From the NCBI GenBank assembly GCA_014904985.1, contig MU128915.1, positions 379,415 to 443,414 of the forward strand: DNA of 64,000 bases. Direction: 5' to 3'. Position 1 is the stretch's first letter; every line of letters begins with the position of its first letter. The notes under the pieces were generated by a model. The model did not search any database and was not told the origin of the DNA. It worked only from the letters and a program-made list of their open reading frames with translations. The stretch is from Hydnum rufescens UP504 (Eukaryota; Basidiomycota; Agaricomycetes; Cantharellales; Hydnaceae). The position numbers and the translations under genes are program-made. This document shows positions 25,901 through 38,100 of this stretch, piece by piece.

Positions 25901-28900
25901 GAGAACCCGAAGTTGTGCAACTCTTTGGAGGGAACACAGATAAATTGGAAGCGAGAACTGGAACGCATGGCACGTCGCAAGTTCAAATTCGTCGTATCAA
26001 TGCAACGCTACTCCAAGTTCAATAAGCAGGAGAACGAAAACGCCGAGTTCTTGCTGCGAGCGTATCCTGACTTGCAGATCGCGTATCTTGACGAGGAACC
26101 GGCCGCAATCAAAGGAGGAGAAACACGTATCTTCTCGGCCCTCATCGATGGGCATTCCGAGATCATGCCCGACACTGGAAAGCGAAAGCCCAAGTTCCGC
26201 ATCGAACTCCCTGGGAACCCAATTCTTGGCGATGGCAAGTCCGATAATCAGAACCATGCGATTATCTTTTATCGCGGGGAGTACCTTCAACTTATCGATG
26301 CCAATCAAGACAACTACCTCGAGGAATGTCTCAAAATTCGCAACGTTCTTGGAGAATTCGAACATTATAATATGTCGAGTCAGAGCCCGTACGCGCAATG
26401 GGGCCATAAGGAATTCTCAAAGGCGCCAGTCGCCATCGTCGGTGCGCGGGAGTACATCTTTTCCGAGAACATAGGTATTCTCGGAGATATCGCTGCCGGC
26501 AAGGAACAAACCTTCGGGACGCTGTCCGCTCGTGCTCTCGCCTGGGTTGGTGGCAAGCTGCATTATGGCCACCCCGATTTCATCAATGCAACCTTCATGA
26601 ATACGCGTGGTGGTATTTCTAAAGCGCAAAAAGGCCTGCACCTTAATGAAGATATCTTTGCTGGGATGACCGCATTTGGTCGAGGAGGGCGCATCAAACA
26701 CTCTGAGTACTACCAGTGCGGAAAGGGTCGTGATCTTGGATTTGGGACTATCCTCAACTTCCAGACCAAGATCGGCACTGGCATGGGAGAACAAATGCTC
26801 AGTCGCGAATACTACTACCTGGGCAGTCAGCTACCCATTGACCGCTTCCTTACGTTCTATTACGGTCACCCTGGCTTCCACATTAACAACATCCTTGTCA
26901 TCAAGTCGGTTGAGCTCTTCATCGTCGTGTGTATGTGCTACTTTAATTTCATTCTATCTTCTTTCTCCTTATCATCCATTTGGACAGTGGTCTTCCTCGG
27001 TACTCTCAACAAAGAACTGACCATATGCAAATACAACTCACACGGTGACTTCATTGGCGGTCAGCAAGGGTGCTACAACCTCGTACCCGTTTTCGATTGG
27101 ATCCGTAGGTGTATCATCAGTATCTTTCTCGTCTTCTTCATTGCGTTCCTGCCTTTGTTCTTACAAGGTAGGTATGACCCTTGGGACATAGGACCTCAAT
27201 GGCTCATGATTATCTACAGAGTTGACCGAAAGAGGGACGGGTAGCGCACTCATACGACTTAGCAAACATTTCCTTTCTCTGTCACCGGTATTCGAGGTGT
27301 TTTCCACCCAGATATACACCAATTCTATCCTTTCCAACCTGAGTTTTGGTGGCGCTCGATATATCGCTACCGGGCGCGGATTCGCTACCACCCGCATCTC
27401 GTTTAGCATTTTGTACTCGCGATTCGCTGGGCCGAGTATCTACCTTGGTATGCGCATCCTCATCATGCTTTTATACGCCACCATGGCGATTTGGATCCCC
27501 CACTTGATCTACTTTTGGATTTCTGTCTTGGGCCTTTGCATTGCGCCGTTCCTGTTTAATCCCCACCAATTCTCCCTCACCGACTTCATTATCGACTATC
27601 GAGAGTTCCTTCGATGGATGTCCCGTGGTAATTCACGATCCCACGCTAATTCATGGATTGGATATTGCCGCCTTTCTCGAACTCAAATCACTGGTTTCAA
27701 GAAAAAGCGACTAGGTCACCCATCTGAAAAACTCTCTGGCGATACACCCCGTGCGAGCTTGGGGGCGCGACTGTTGGCCGAAATTATAATCCCCATCGTT
27801 GGAGCAATCATGTTCACTATCGCGTACATGTTTGTCAAATCATTCCCCGACGTATTGAACAATCAAGGAGCGAGCCCTCTTATCCGGCTCGCGGTCGTTT
27901 CTCTCGGTCCACTTGTGTGGAACGCGATCGTGTTGATAGTGATGTTCTGCGTATCTCTTTTCCTTGGCCCAATGCTCAATAGTTGCTGCGTGAAATTTGG
28001 AGCGGTGATGGCATCAATCGCTCATTGTTTGGCCCTACTAGGTACATTGTGTCCTTGTTCTATTCCCGTCAATATCCTCTCACCTCTCCTGTAGGCATGA
28101 TTGGATTTTTCGAATTCCTTGTAAGTTTTGCCAGCATGATCATCACCATTCATACTCACCAGTATATAATAGTGGTTCTTGGAACTGTGGGACGCATCGC
28201 ACGCGGTGCTGGGCCTGATCGCCATCATTGCCATTCAACGCGCCGTGCAGAAGTTCCTCATTTCGTTTTGCATTACTCGGGAATTTAAACATGATGAGAC
28301 AAACCAGGCTTGGTGGACTGGGAAATGGTACGGACGAGGGCTTGGCGCACATGCAATGTCTCAACCTGCCCGGGAGTTCCTGGTCAAAATCGTTGAACTC
28401 ACCTTGTGGAGTGGGGACATGGTGCTTGGCCACCTCCTTCTCCTCTTCATGACTCCTATAGTGCTCATACCATTCGCGGATCGTGTACATGCCACTAGTA
28501 AGCTCCGTATTCTCATTGTCATGAGCTAGACTGACTTGCTCTTCTCTATAGTGCTATGTTCGTTCGACTTTCCTGACTATGCCACTGTTCTCTATTGACG
28601 TATATCCTATGGCAGTCTGGCTCCGGCCTTCAAAGCAGATTCGTGCGCCTCTGTATTCTTTCAAACAGAAGCGGCAACGACGCTCAATTGTACGTGCATT
28701 GACGTGTTACCGCCATGCCGGATTCTCAGTCCTATCCATTGCCTCTAGGTGTTCAAATACGGTCTGATATATTTGTTAGCAATGTCTTTCCTGGTCGGAC
28801 TAATTGTTTTGCGTGCGTCTCAACGGATCCGAGGCATCCCTCAACGCTGATTTGTTCATTCCCTACAGCCGCCCTTGGTCGGGATAAGATCAGGCTGAAC

Positions 28901-28924
28901 TGTTCTATTTGCACCAAGTTATAG
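22984..28924 (+). CDS. FKS1: 1,3-beta-glucan synthase catalytic subunit
   Basis: Integral plasma-membrane enzyme (GT48) that polymerises UDP-glucose into the main cell-wall glucan. The start [15 protein letters not shown] is followed by a Ser-rich N-terminus, then [18 protein letters not shown] and [28 protein letters not shown], the FKS N-terminal domain. The first membrane block (24290-25100) holds the hotspot-1 equivalent FLTLSFKNP at 24858-24884. A long cytosolic catalytic exon (25240-27160) includes [24 protein letters not shown] sequence, [48 protein letters not shown] and [17 protein letters not shown]. Hotspot 2 is DWIRRCII at 27095-27118, followed by the C-terminal helices. Downstream introns are short. 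A 6-nt micro-exon at 28552-28557 is needed to read [15 protein letters not shown]. The last exon ends at 28922-28924. No frame break was found. Confidence 0.97.
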
Positions 28925-30209
28925 ACAGCTAGTCGGGGACTTCTCCCTTCGTAAAAGATCTCCTTTCGCGCTGTGTATTTTCTAGCACACATTTTTATAT
29001 CCTTTCTACCACAAGCTTGGGGCGACTGCTGCCACTACACTTTTATATTCAAGTCACTTGGACATTTTTCACCTTAGTTCATTATGGAAGGTATTGTACA
29101 TGTCCTGTCAATTACAGCACGTTCACGGCATTGCGACAATAATGAACTCGATGCTGGGATCTCGCTCATGGGCGCCCTCGGCGAGGCGGAAGGTAGGCGG
29201 CGTACTACTGAAATAGCCTTTGCATCGCAGAAACACTCCAAGCGTCAATCAGAGAGTTGAGACGGTGCCTTCGTCGCGGAAGCGCCCCAAGATATACCCA
29301 AGAGGTCAACGTCTGAGTGGACGTTAGATTTTGCAATGGTGTACCCAATGGAATACATTCCAAGAGATCGAGCTAGTCCCGAACAATGATGACCAAGCTG
29401 GACCAAGGGGGAAAGGATATGTGCAGAACATAGAGATGTACATCGAAGATTGGTGTACTAGTGGACGCAGTGATCAAAAGAAATAAACCAAGGGATCACT
29501 TTCTGGTTTGATTATAGGCACTCCATTGGTTTACGAGAGTGAATACTGACCGGAGCAACAAGGAGATTGAGGTACAGAAATGAACATCTGTACTAGGCAC
29601 CCTCATCAGATATGCCGGAGGGACGGATAGTTGGGAAGAGGATGAGATGGAAAAACAGGAGATCGCGAAGGCGAGATTAAGTCAGTACAGTAACAAGTCA
29701 AATGATGAGAAAACGGGGGGACTGAGCCCATGCTCTTGATTTTGCTCTTCTTTGACATCGACAAACCCGTGTTATCGTAAGAATTCCACCAGAATTAGCT
29801 GGCCCGGAGGGGCAATTTGAGAGGAAAGCAGACAACCCAAGTGATGATATCGCATCCCAAATAAAGCATTATTGAGGAGTGCAGAACCTCCGTCAGCCGG
29901 GAGAGAAAACGAGGAAGGATGGGCAAAAATAGAAATTGACATAAGCACCAATGTATCCTCACAGAGATGCGAGTGGAAAAAAGAAGACACATTGGGTTGA
30001 GATTGCGTGGGTAGGGCCGACTCCTTTTCATGGATCCAAGACAAACTTCAGGTTCTGGTTCTGTATCCATTGTACATTAAGTGTAGGGAATTTAGACCCC
30101 AGGCCAGTGCTGGATCGCGGGCGGTAGAATAGGAAAGCGGTGCTTAGACGTTCTGCTTCCGGTGTACACCACCTGGGGTCCTCACTCCTCTTTCCAACAA
30201 GCTAAGAGC
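28925..30209. other. intergenic region, no gene recognised
   Basis: About 1.3 kb between FKS1 and the SLC35F6-type gene. Short frames exist on the minus strand at 29772-30070, without family resemblance. The first 150 bases are probably the FKS1 3' UTR. Nothing else was identified. Confidence 0.5.
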
Positions 30210-32164
30210 ATGCCGTCGACTATCGCTGGGGGTAAATTATATGTCCCCTTTCTCATAACTGGAATGCTCTTAACGGGTAAGGACATTATCTCAATTTGGA
30301 GACCTTCCCCTAGTGCCATGATCCTTGGCGTTTCCTCCGACGAAAGTTCTAACCATGTAACTTGTACGAACCACATAGGCTGCTCCAACTCTATATGGAG
30401 CAAGTTCCAGGACATGCAATGCGTCGAGAATTGCTCGGACCCCGATCCACGCAAGCGCGTCCTTTTTGAGCAACCCGTTTGGCAAACGCTACAAATGTTC
30501 GCCGGAGAGGTATCGCTGTATATCACTTCGAGCGACTATTGGTGTTTTATTGTGCTTCGGTATCACTCCTTTCGATAGATGTTGTGTAATACCATTTCTC
30601 CCTCTCGTCAGAATACTGCTGATCTTTATGCTTCACCCAGGTCTCCTTCCTGTCCTCTATAATTATTTCCAAGATCGCCATAGTGCACATCCAGTGCACC
30701 TCCCAGTAGATGATGCGAACAGCTCTGAGGATGATGGTCCTTTAGAAGGCAAGGCTTTTCAACCAATAGAGATGCGCGGCTGGAGTGTATTGTTGCTGTG
30801 GCTTCCCGCCATTTGTGATCTCACGGGCACCACGGTCCGTTACTGTAGCGAAGGAAATATTTGGCCCTGACGAATGACTCCGCCACAGCTCATGAACGTC
30901 GGACTACTATACACTCCAGTCTCCATTTACCAAATGACCCGCGGGGCGCTGGTGCTTTGGGTTGGTCTATTTTCCGTCATGTTCCTGCGTCGAAAGCTTT
31001 GGCTGTACCAGTACGTTCTGCCCTCACTGGACTTCATGCCTGCCATTAACGTTATCCGCCATCGAAAGATGGCTTTCCCTCGTCACCGTTATGATTGGGG
31101 TCTCCATCGTCGGTCTCTCTGGGTCTCTTGCTAAAGAGGCTGTTACAGATGTGCAGCCAATTTCTGGGCTGGCCTCCTCGAATATCAGCGTGCGAGAAGA
31201 GATCCCAGCACCAGCCACAGTGTTCATTGGTATGTGAATGTTCCAGTTGAATCATACCTGGTATTGACTGCCAAAACTAGGCGTATTATTTATTTTATTT
31301 GCCCAAATCTTGTGAGTTTACACGTGCTTGCAGCTATATCACCATTCCTAATCAATGCTGGTGGCTTGTCTCAGTACTGCGATCCAGTTCGTAGTTGAGG
31401 AGAAGATCATGGCCGTCTACACGATCCACCCCCTTTTAGCCGTAACCTATGAAGGTGTCTTCGGTTTCGTCTCGGTCCTACTGTGCTTTCCCATTTTGAT
31501 CCACTACAAATCCTCGAGCCCCTTCTTTGATCTCTCTCGAGGCTGGGATCAAATGATCGGAAATCCAATCGTCCTACGGACCTCGGTTGCTATCGCTATC
31601 TCTATCGGACTCTTCAACGCTTTCGGCTTGAGTGTTACCAGACATGTGAACGCCACAGCGCGCAGCACTGCCGATACATGCCGAACCATTGGTATATGGG
31701 CAGTCAGTCTTTTCTTGGGATGGGAGCACCTACTTTGGCCCTGGACACCCTTGCAGCTCCTGGGGTTCGCGCTCTTAGTGTGAGTCTAGCCTCTGCCAAA
31801 GCGTGTGCGTTAGGACGTTCTTCTCACATAATCCCGACATTTAGATACGGCACCGTGAGTCACAATATCATCCGATCTGATGTCAGACCTTGGAACTGAC
31901 CTGTATAATCCATTTTTCACCTTGACCATATTCTCGTACTTGCTCTCTCGGCAGTTTGTGTTTAACGACTTAACCAAGCCTCCCAAGTTCCTTGCCATTC
32001 CAGATCCGCCGTTGGTCAGTGCCGAGGTGTCTGCGGATGAGGACTCCGACCCCGAGGAACGACGTACACTGCTCACCAAAGATGCACCGGAGGAAAGCGC
32101 GCTGTCGCGTGCTGACCTTGGTTTCAGTGGACACGATGTCGCCCCTCAGCCTACACAGAAATAG
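30210..32164 (+). CDS. SLC35F6: SLC35F6-type drug/metabolite transporter superfamily protein
   Basis: Multi-pass membrane protein related to SLC35F6 (C2orf18), a nucleotide-sugar-transporter-like protein of endomembranes whose substrate is unknown. The start MPSTIAGGKLYVPFLITGMLLTG is followed by a 102-nt intron (30277-30378) and CSNSIWSKFQDMQC. The family blocks appear in order: PVWQTLQMFAGE, LLLWLPAICDLTGTT, LMNVGLLYTPVSIYQMTRGAL, GLFSVMFLRRKLWLYQW, VEEKIMAVYTIHPLLAVTYEGVFG and LSVTRHVNATARSTADTCRTIGIWAVSL, then LLVYGTFVFNDL. The intron GTAATA...CACCCAG (about 30590-30640) restores GEMLCLLPVLY. A 10-nt micro-exon (31845-31854) supplies the YGT of LLVYGT. The C-terminal tail is acidic and soluble, with DEDSDPEERRTLL. 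Introns are frequent, and no frame break remains after splicing. Confidence 0.85.
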
Positions 32165-32465
32165 GAGAAGGGGAGTTGGAAGTCCCATGCTTTTTTCAAG
32201 TGGATGCATACAGACATGTGGACTCGTTGACAGTTATTATATTGTACACAAGCTCCTGCGCTTATTCTATGCACTCACATCCTTGTTCATATAATATATT
32301 TTCTATCCCGGATGGACAATGATGAAACTAATGTACACATGATGGGCAGCAAAAATGATCATCGTTAGTAACAAATACAGGACTACAACATGAAAGACAG
32401 CACCCGGCGTCACCAGTGCGTATGGAGGCCTTCCGAAGGGACACTGTCATAGGAGCGAGAGGACT

Positions 32466-34351
32466 CTATTTGTTCGGTCCCCTCCAGATCTGATCCAGTG
32501 CTGCGGATCCCTGTCCACGGCTCACAGTACCGGCCAGTTCATGTTGCTCAGCATCATGCCCCACTGACCCGCGTTCCAAATCCTCATCACCATATACCAT
32601 CTCCCCTCTGGGTGCAAGATGCTCTCCAGAAGGCCGAGGAATCCCTGGTGCGTAACCCTCGCCGTGGTGCTTAATTCGGGGGCCGAAAGGCAAGTGGGAG
32701 TACACCGAGTGAAGGGGAGGATAGTACTGCCGGTATGCGAAGTAGGAGACGAGGAGGCCCACGATCGAGCCGACCGTGACATCATGCCAATGATCTAAGA
32801 GGCGGTGGTGTGTATGCGTAGGGTGAGAGACAAATCCTGCGAAAGAACGATAATACTTACGACGATAGTCCATCGTGCGGGAGACTGCAACCAGGAGGGC
32901 ACCCGTGAGGGGAACCAGAGCCAGGAATGATTTCCCGGTATGGCCCTTTCGATCGAAAAGGTGCAACTTCCCGGCCAAATACCTGAAAAATTAAGCAGCA
33001 TCCGCATTACCTACTTAATCCAACAACACGTCTATCGGGCACGTACCAGCTCAGGAATCCGAGACCAGCGAAGGATACTAAGGAAGACCAATTAGGCAAT
33101 CATAAATTCAGCTCGCCTCCTATGTTCCCCAACAGAGAAGAAAGAACAAGGATAGAGGCGTCACTTACTGCTAGCATGTCCGCTCCAGAAACTGCGAAAG
33201 CCGTCTCTGAGAATAGATATATCCTTCTGAGTGCATATGGACGCCGAAGCAAGACCATAGACAGATGAATCAGCTGATCCAGATGTAGGCTGGCAGCGAG
33301 CGATGAAGTCTATAGCGGGAAGACATCAATGAAAAGGGCCCATATTGCCAAGAATACAAGTCGACGTGGTGTGCTACCTGGACGGGGTCGACCCACTGTG
33401 ACTTTGACTGCTTGAGTCAAGCTCCCCGCAACCGAAAGGCTCAAGACGCCTAATAATACATTATCCAAGGCGAGAGGGTAGGGCCAGCGCAGGTGCGGAT
33501 ATTAATGGGGAGAGTATATGGACAGGATACTGAAGCTATTGCTTACATCCCAGCCAAGAGTTATGCCAGTCCCACCAGCCTCGCACAGTGAGTACATTGA
33601 CAACAGGCATGATAACCAGAGGTGCCATGACCGCAATGAGATACAGTCCGGAATCCTGCAAGGGATCCAAAAGCCAAGTAAGACACTGGATATGGGGAAA
33701 TGGACAATTCCATGGAATACGTACCGGGACGCGCTCTTTTTTGGCAAAGCTAGATTAACAAAGTTCGGCATTCAACTCCGTGCGAACACTAGACGTGCGA
33801 CGCTCTCACGTGTGTTGAATTCTGCAAGTATACGTCGTCCGGTTAGTCCAAGGGGAAGATAAAATGAAAGACTGAAGCCAAATCATACGCACGAAGTGTC
33901 AGTGAGGGAGAACTCTCTCCAAAACCCATGTATGTTGTTGAGGAGAAAGAAGATTCCCCTATAGGGGTCAAAAGGGTAAGCAATAACCCCCCCGAAACGG
34001 CCCTGAGGCTCAGCAAACTCGCCCAATCACTAAGACAATGATCCTGTGAAAACGTCAACCATTGAACGCTCCATGAACATTCACTTGCAGACAACGGGGA
34101 CGATCTAACCAATCTGGAGCATAGGAGTACAACAGCTCGAGGCGTCGCTTGCGGATATCTTGAGGATTCGGTGCACGACTAGAGATACCGTTGGAACCAG
34201 AGGGATCTTGCATACGAGCAGACATGAGGCGCGAGGGGACGGGGTGATATTTCAAGGGGCTATTATCGGGAATGAGAGGGGTATCTAAAGCATCAGAACC
34301 AGAGTACCTCCACTGGGAATCGTAGGATGAAGTATTCCGAGGGAGGCTCAT
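32466..34351 (-). CDS. PAP2-family lipid phosphate phosphatase (DPP1/LPP type)
   Basis: Integral membrane phosphatase acting on phosphatidic acid or diacylglycerol pyrophosphate. The start at 34351 gives MSLPRNTSSYDSQW, a soluble Ser-rich N-terminus ending in RKRRLELLYSYAPDWL before the first helix. The three PAP2 catalytic motifs are visible across exons: KVTVGRPRP (C1, near 33395), FRSFWSGHAS (C2, near 33190; the family usually has PSGH, so Trp replaces Pro) and SRTMDYRHHWHDVTVGS (C3, spliced across an intron near 32800-32860). These give the Arg, His and Asp residues of the active site. The C-terminal tail after SYFAYRQYYPPL is hydrophilic. Its 3' end faces the SLC35F6-type gene 301 bp away. 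Confidence 0.88.
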
Positions 34352-34798
34352 AATCTTTATAGGGCCGGGTTTACGTCACGCGTCACTGCTGCGGGCGGCC
34401 ACTGTCCCCTGCGGGCGGTGCCTCGGGACTCCTACCGACCCAGAGCCCGAACTTGGAACAGGGATTAGCGCCTTTGCTGGACGCAGACTACCACCACATA
34501 GCCACAGCCCTCCACAGCTTTCCGCAGCTTGGTGACAAGAAATACATGTGACAAGAGTTTACGAGGATTGCAAGAGCAAAATGATTGTGGACAGTAACTA
34601 CGTACTCTACAATACCGGAAAAAGTGACGAGATAAAAAAGGAGTGAGGTGGGATCACGAGAATGCAGGTTGGCCTCGTTCATGCAAACAAATGGCGAGTG
34701 GATGACTGAGGAAGATGGGATTGAATGTGAGAGCAGTGAAAAGAGAACAAGATGCGGATACGGTGAGTCGAACACCCAGAAATACAATGCAATGTGTG
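34352..34798. other. intergenic region, no feature recognised
   Basis: About 0.45 kb between the PAP2 gene start and the SIP5 stop; both genes are on the minus strand. It should contain the PAP2 promoter and the SIP5 3' UTR. No element was identified. Confidence 0.5.
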
Positions 34799-36964
34799 TT
34801 ATGCGCGGATGGGTGCACGAGTAGGGACCTCAAGCTGTGACTCCGAGTCGTCTATGTTCGCAGCGTCACTGCCATCGTCTTCTTGCATCATCAATGGCGT
34901 CCGGTCCGACGATTCAGATGTGCGCGAAGAGATGGGAGTGGAAGGGAGAAAGTCATATTCCTCTGCCGGCTCGGATCCCAGCGACAACGTTGTTTCCAGT
35001 GCTTGAAAGTGGTTTTGTTGATTGTCTGATATAGGAAACACAGAATCCCGACTCTGCGAACCCTCCACTAATGATGCGTCGGAATGGCTAGGTCGTAAGG
35101 TCGTGACCAGAGGTGGAGTAGATGAGGATGCCTCCGGCAAGGGTGGCTGCTCCACCTTGCTATTTCCAAGTCGCGGCGTCAATACCCCCGCTGGTTCATC
35201 TTCAATGTTATGTTCGTATCCCGACCCAGAACGAGTAGACACGGTCTCGTCCGACACGGGGCTCGACGGGACGTTCGAGGTATTTAGTTGACCCGCGAGT
35301 CGGTGCCCATGCGGGTCCAGGAATTCTTCCGAGGACACTCCTGAAGCACTACCGAGGGTGGAAGCGTTGGAAAGAGTAGGGTGTGATGGTCTTCTGATAA
35401 GGACGCTAGGTCTCGTCCCTGGTCCTAATAGAGGGCCCGAAGGAGAGGTTGGAAGGCTGGTAGAGACATTAGACGATACATCCACAAGATCACCGGGCGG
35501 ACGGCGAGGAAATGACGATGCTTCACTAGAGACATCCTGACTTCGGGCCATACTATTATTCTGTTCTTCAGCCTGAACACGTCTTTGCCGCTCATTTTCC
35601 TCCACCATAGATAGACGCATCGCTTCCATGACCATGAGCTGGGAAGTAATATATTGAGTTCAGCGTCAGGAAAATAGGTGAACAAATCTCATCACCTCTT
35701 CGAGATCCTGCCCGGCCATGCCCATCGAGCCCAAAAACTGACTCAAATCATTGTTCCGATCTCGTCGCCTCCTCCGACTGCCGCCTTCATCGGAACTGGA
35801 GCTACTTTCAGAGCCTGGTGGAAGAGCCACAACCCTGCCACTAGTAATTCCCACTGGAATCAATTGATCGCCCACTTGACGCATGACTATCCGTCGGTTC
35901 GCACGCCGTGCAACAGCTGCTCGTACGTCATTGAGCTTCACTTCCCAATCGGGTCGGATTTGGTCTAGATCAAAGCAGGTAGTGATGAAGATGCTACGTT
36001 CCTGGGGGTGGAAGAGAAAAATGTATACCTATGGTGACAACGTCTCGACTTGTATGACTGAGAGTCTTCCTTCGACGTTTCCCATCACTAGTACTTCCGG
36101 AACCCACTTCGGCTGAAGCGCTGGAAGCGGCAGAGCCAGAGTTAGAGGAATTGTGAGTAAGGAAATCCGAGCGCATTGCGTTCTACGTCACACCAATCAA
36201 TACCACGGAGCCATGTTATTCGAGGAGGGTGTAGAAACTACATACCCCGCCCTCTGAGCCAATGCCAGATCGCCATGTAGGCGCTGCGTAAGTGACACCA
36301 AAATTGGGCTGCATGCAATAAGGGCAACATGCAGGCTCAGACACGATATGTGTAGTTGTGGGTTCGGATCGCTTGATTTGCACGAAACATTCTGTACAAA
36401 TGGGGTGGTCGCAGCATCGTGTCCGATTAATGTTGGGAGGATAATACTAGATGCCAAGAAGTTGGGTCAATTGCATGATAGGGCAGGCCAGTCAAGGACG
36501 ATTTATCAATATGGAATCATCAAACGCACCAGGAAACAAATCGGGCACTCGACGGCGCTACGATATACTTGCGCATCAAAACTTCGTTGAGTTTCCTTGC
36601 CAATCGTGGCCGGCCGAACTGGAACTTTCCCACTGGCAGCACTCCGCAAAGCGGATGTAGCGCTTTGGAAGGGGGGCCCAGCGGAAGACCCATGCCCCTC
36701 TTTGGCGTTTATCACATAGACACTCGAATCCTCATTTGGGTGCTTCTTTCGAGCAGCAAGGATCTGCTCATCATCCCAGTCCTCCTCATAGTCCTCTAAA
36801 GGTCTGTAGAACGGGGCTAATTTCCGGTGGATGATGAGTTGTGCGACGACCGTGTGATTCCAATCTGGGGCTGCAGTGTAAATCCCGCCTTGAGGAATGA
36901 GCGCCCCGAAATCCACGGTCTCTTCGTCGTGCTGGCCGGACTTGGAAGACGTTGCATTACCCAT
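34799..36964 (-). CDS. SIP5: SIP5 family zinc-binding protein, potentially N-myristoylated
   Basis: Start chosen at 36964 ([10 protein letters not shown]) because the family begins with Met-Gly; an upstream in-frame Met exists at 37027. Conserved blocks follow: [57 protein letters not shown], then after an intron [28 protein letters not shown] and [15 protein letters not shown], the Cys-rich RING-like region. Later exons carry [27 protein letters not shown], a Ser/Arg-rich stretch and a long disordered Ser/Thr-rich tail ending at 34799. In yeast Sip5 binds the Glc7 phosphatase and Snf1 kinase, linking it to glucose signalling. Whether that holds here is an inference. Confidence 0.9.
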
Positions 36965-37720
36965 GCTGGGTCGTGGTATTGGTTTGAAAGCGGAGAAAGG
37001 TGTTTGAGGGTATAAGCTGATAGGCAAGACTACAACTCCTGCGAAACCTCGATCGGTCTCGGCCGAATTCGTCGTTTGATTCCGGAGTCCAGCATCCTGT
37101 ACTTTACCCTGACGCCCTTCTACTGCGTCTGCTCGGGGATGGCTCTACGTATCTCCACGTTGACCAGTGGCTCCTGTTCTAGGTGGATACATATAATGGA
37201 TTCCTTGTTGGTTGCTTTTTTCACAGGCTTCTCCAGGCACGGGCTTGAAATACCCTCGATGGCCTGGATTCTTGCACGATAAGGCTGTGTCTAGCCAAAT
37301 TTTCGTGTCGCTACCACGATGGTGCCGCCATAGACGTCATTTATTCTAGATAGAAGCTTAAATATGCTTGCTAACGCCTTCAGACAGTAGTGCTCTGCAT
37401 CAGGGTGCGTTAGAATTCAGAAGTAAACGACGGCTCAATACTCGAGCGCTTTTGCTATGGCAACTCAACCAAGGTGCAATACTGTACTTGACCCCATCTT
37501 CAACCGATTGCGTTCTTTTCTGTTCTACGGCCTTGCTCGATATTATCACTTTTTTACATTACATAACACTGTAAAGATCCCTATTCGTGGCGTATGTAAT
37601 TTACTTCCTTCCTGTGATGATGCGCGATATATACATCGTCACTTCCTCGAAGACTACCGTTGTCCCATCTTATTGAGCTTTGTTGAAACCAAAAAATTAC
37701 TAGGTACTTGACAACAGGGG
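36965..37720. other. upstream region of SIP5, no gene recognised
   Basis: About 0.75 kb containing only short unconvincing frames. It should hold the SIP5 promoter. It opens the gene-poor 37-43.4 kb stretch. Confidence 0.45.
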
Positions 37721-38100
37721 TCAAACTAAGTATATACCGGGAAAGACCGTGGTAATGTCCTGCCTGTGAGGTCCGAAATGAAGCCCTCTCGCAAACGGGG
37801 CAAGGTCGACGGCCCTTATCCCAGTTGTAGACAGAGACAAGAGCGCTCGCCAAAATGCGGGAGGACCGCCTCCTCCAAGTTTGGCAATCACTTCCTCACA
37901 TTCTCCACGATTCTGGGGTAAAGAAATCGAGACTCAGTCATATAACACGACAGCCCTCGTATGAGACTGATGTTTGTAGAAATTATACGCCCGTCCTCCC
38001 AAACTCCCCCAGAGAGTCCTCGAATTAGGCCTCGCCGACTTCTTGATGAATATGAGGGGCCGTTTCATTGTTCGTGAAGACTAGGTACAAATGCCTGGCG
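37721..38100 (-). pseudogene. unassigned coding-like exons, minus strand
   Basis: The minus strand shows an exon beginning after a good acceptor (TTTACCCCAG, near 37912). It reads NRGECEEVIAKLGGGGPPAFW, RALLSLSTTGIRAVDLAPFA and GLHFGPHRQDITTVFPG to a stop at 37721. Upstream, another open stretch reads LIFIKKSARPNSRTLWGSLGG before a possible intron. The composition looks protein-like, but I do not recognise the family and no start codon or complete gene can be built, so this may be a remnant. It could equally be chance open frames. Confidence 0.25.

Noticed and set aside
30590..30645. Apparent frame break in the SLC35F6-type gene after GEMLC
   Set aside because: A normal 55-nt intron (GTAATACC...CACCCAG) restores GEMLCLLPVLYNYF without any sequence error.
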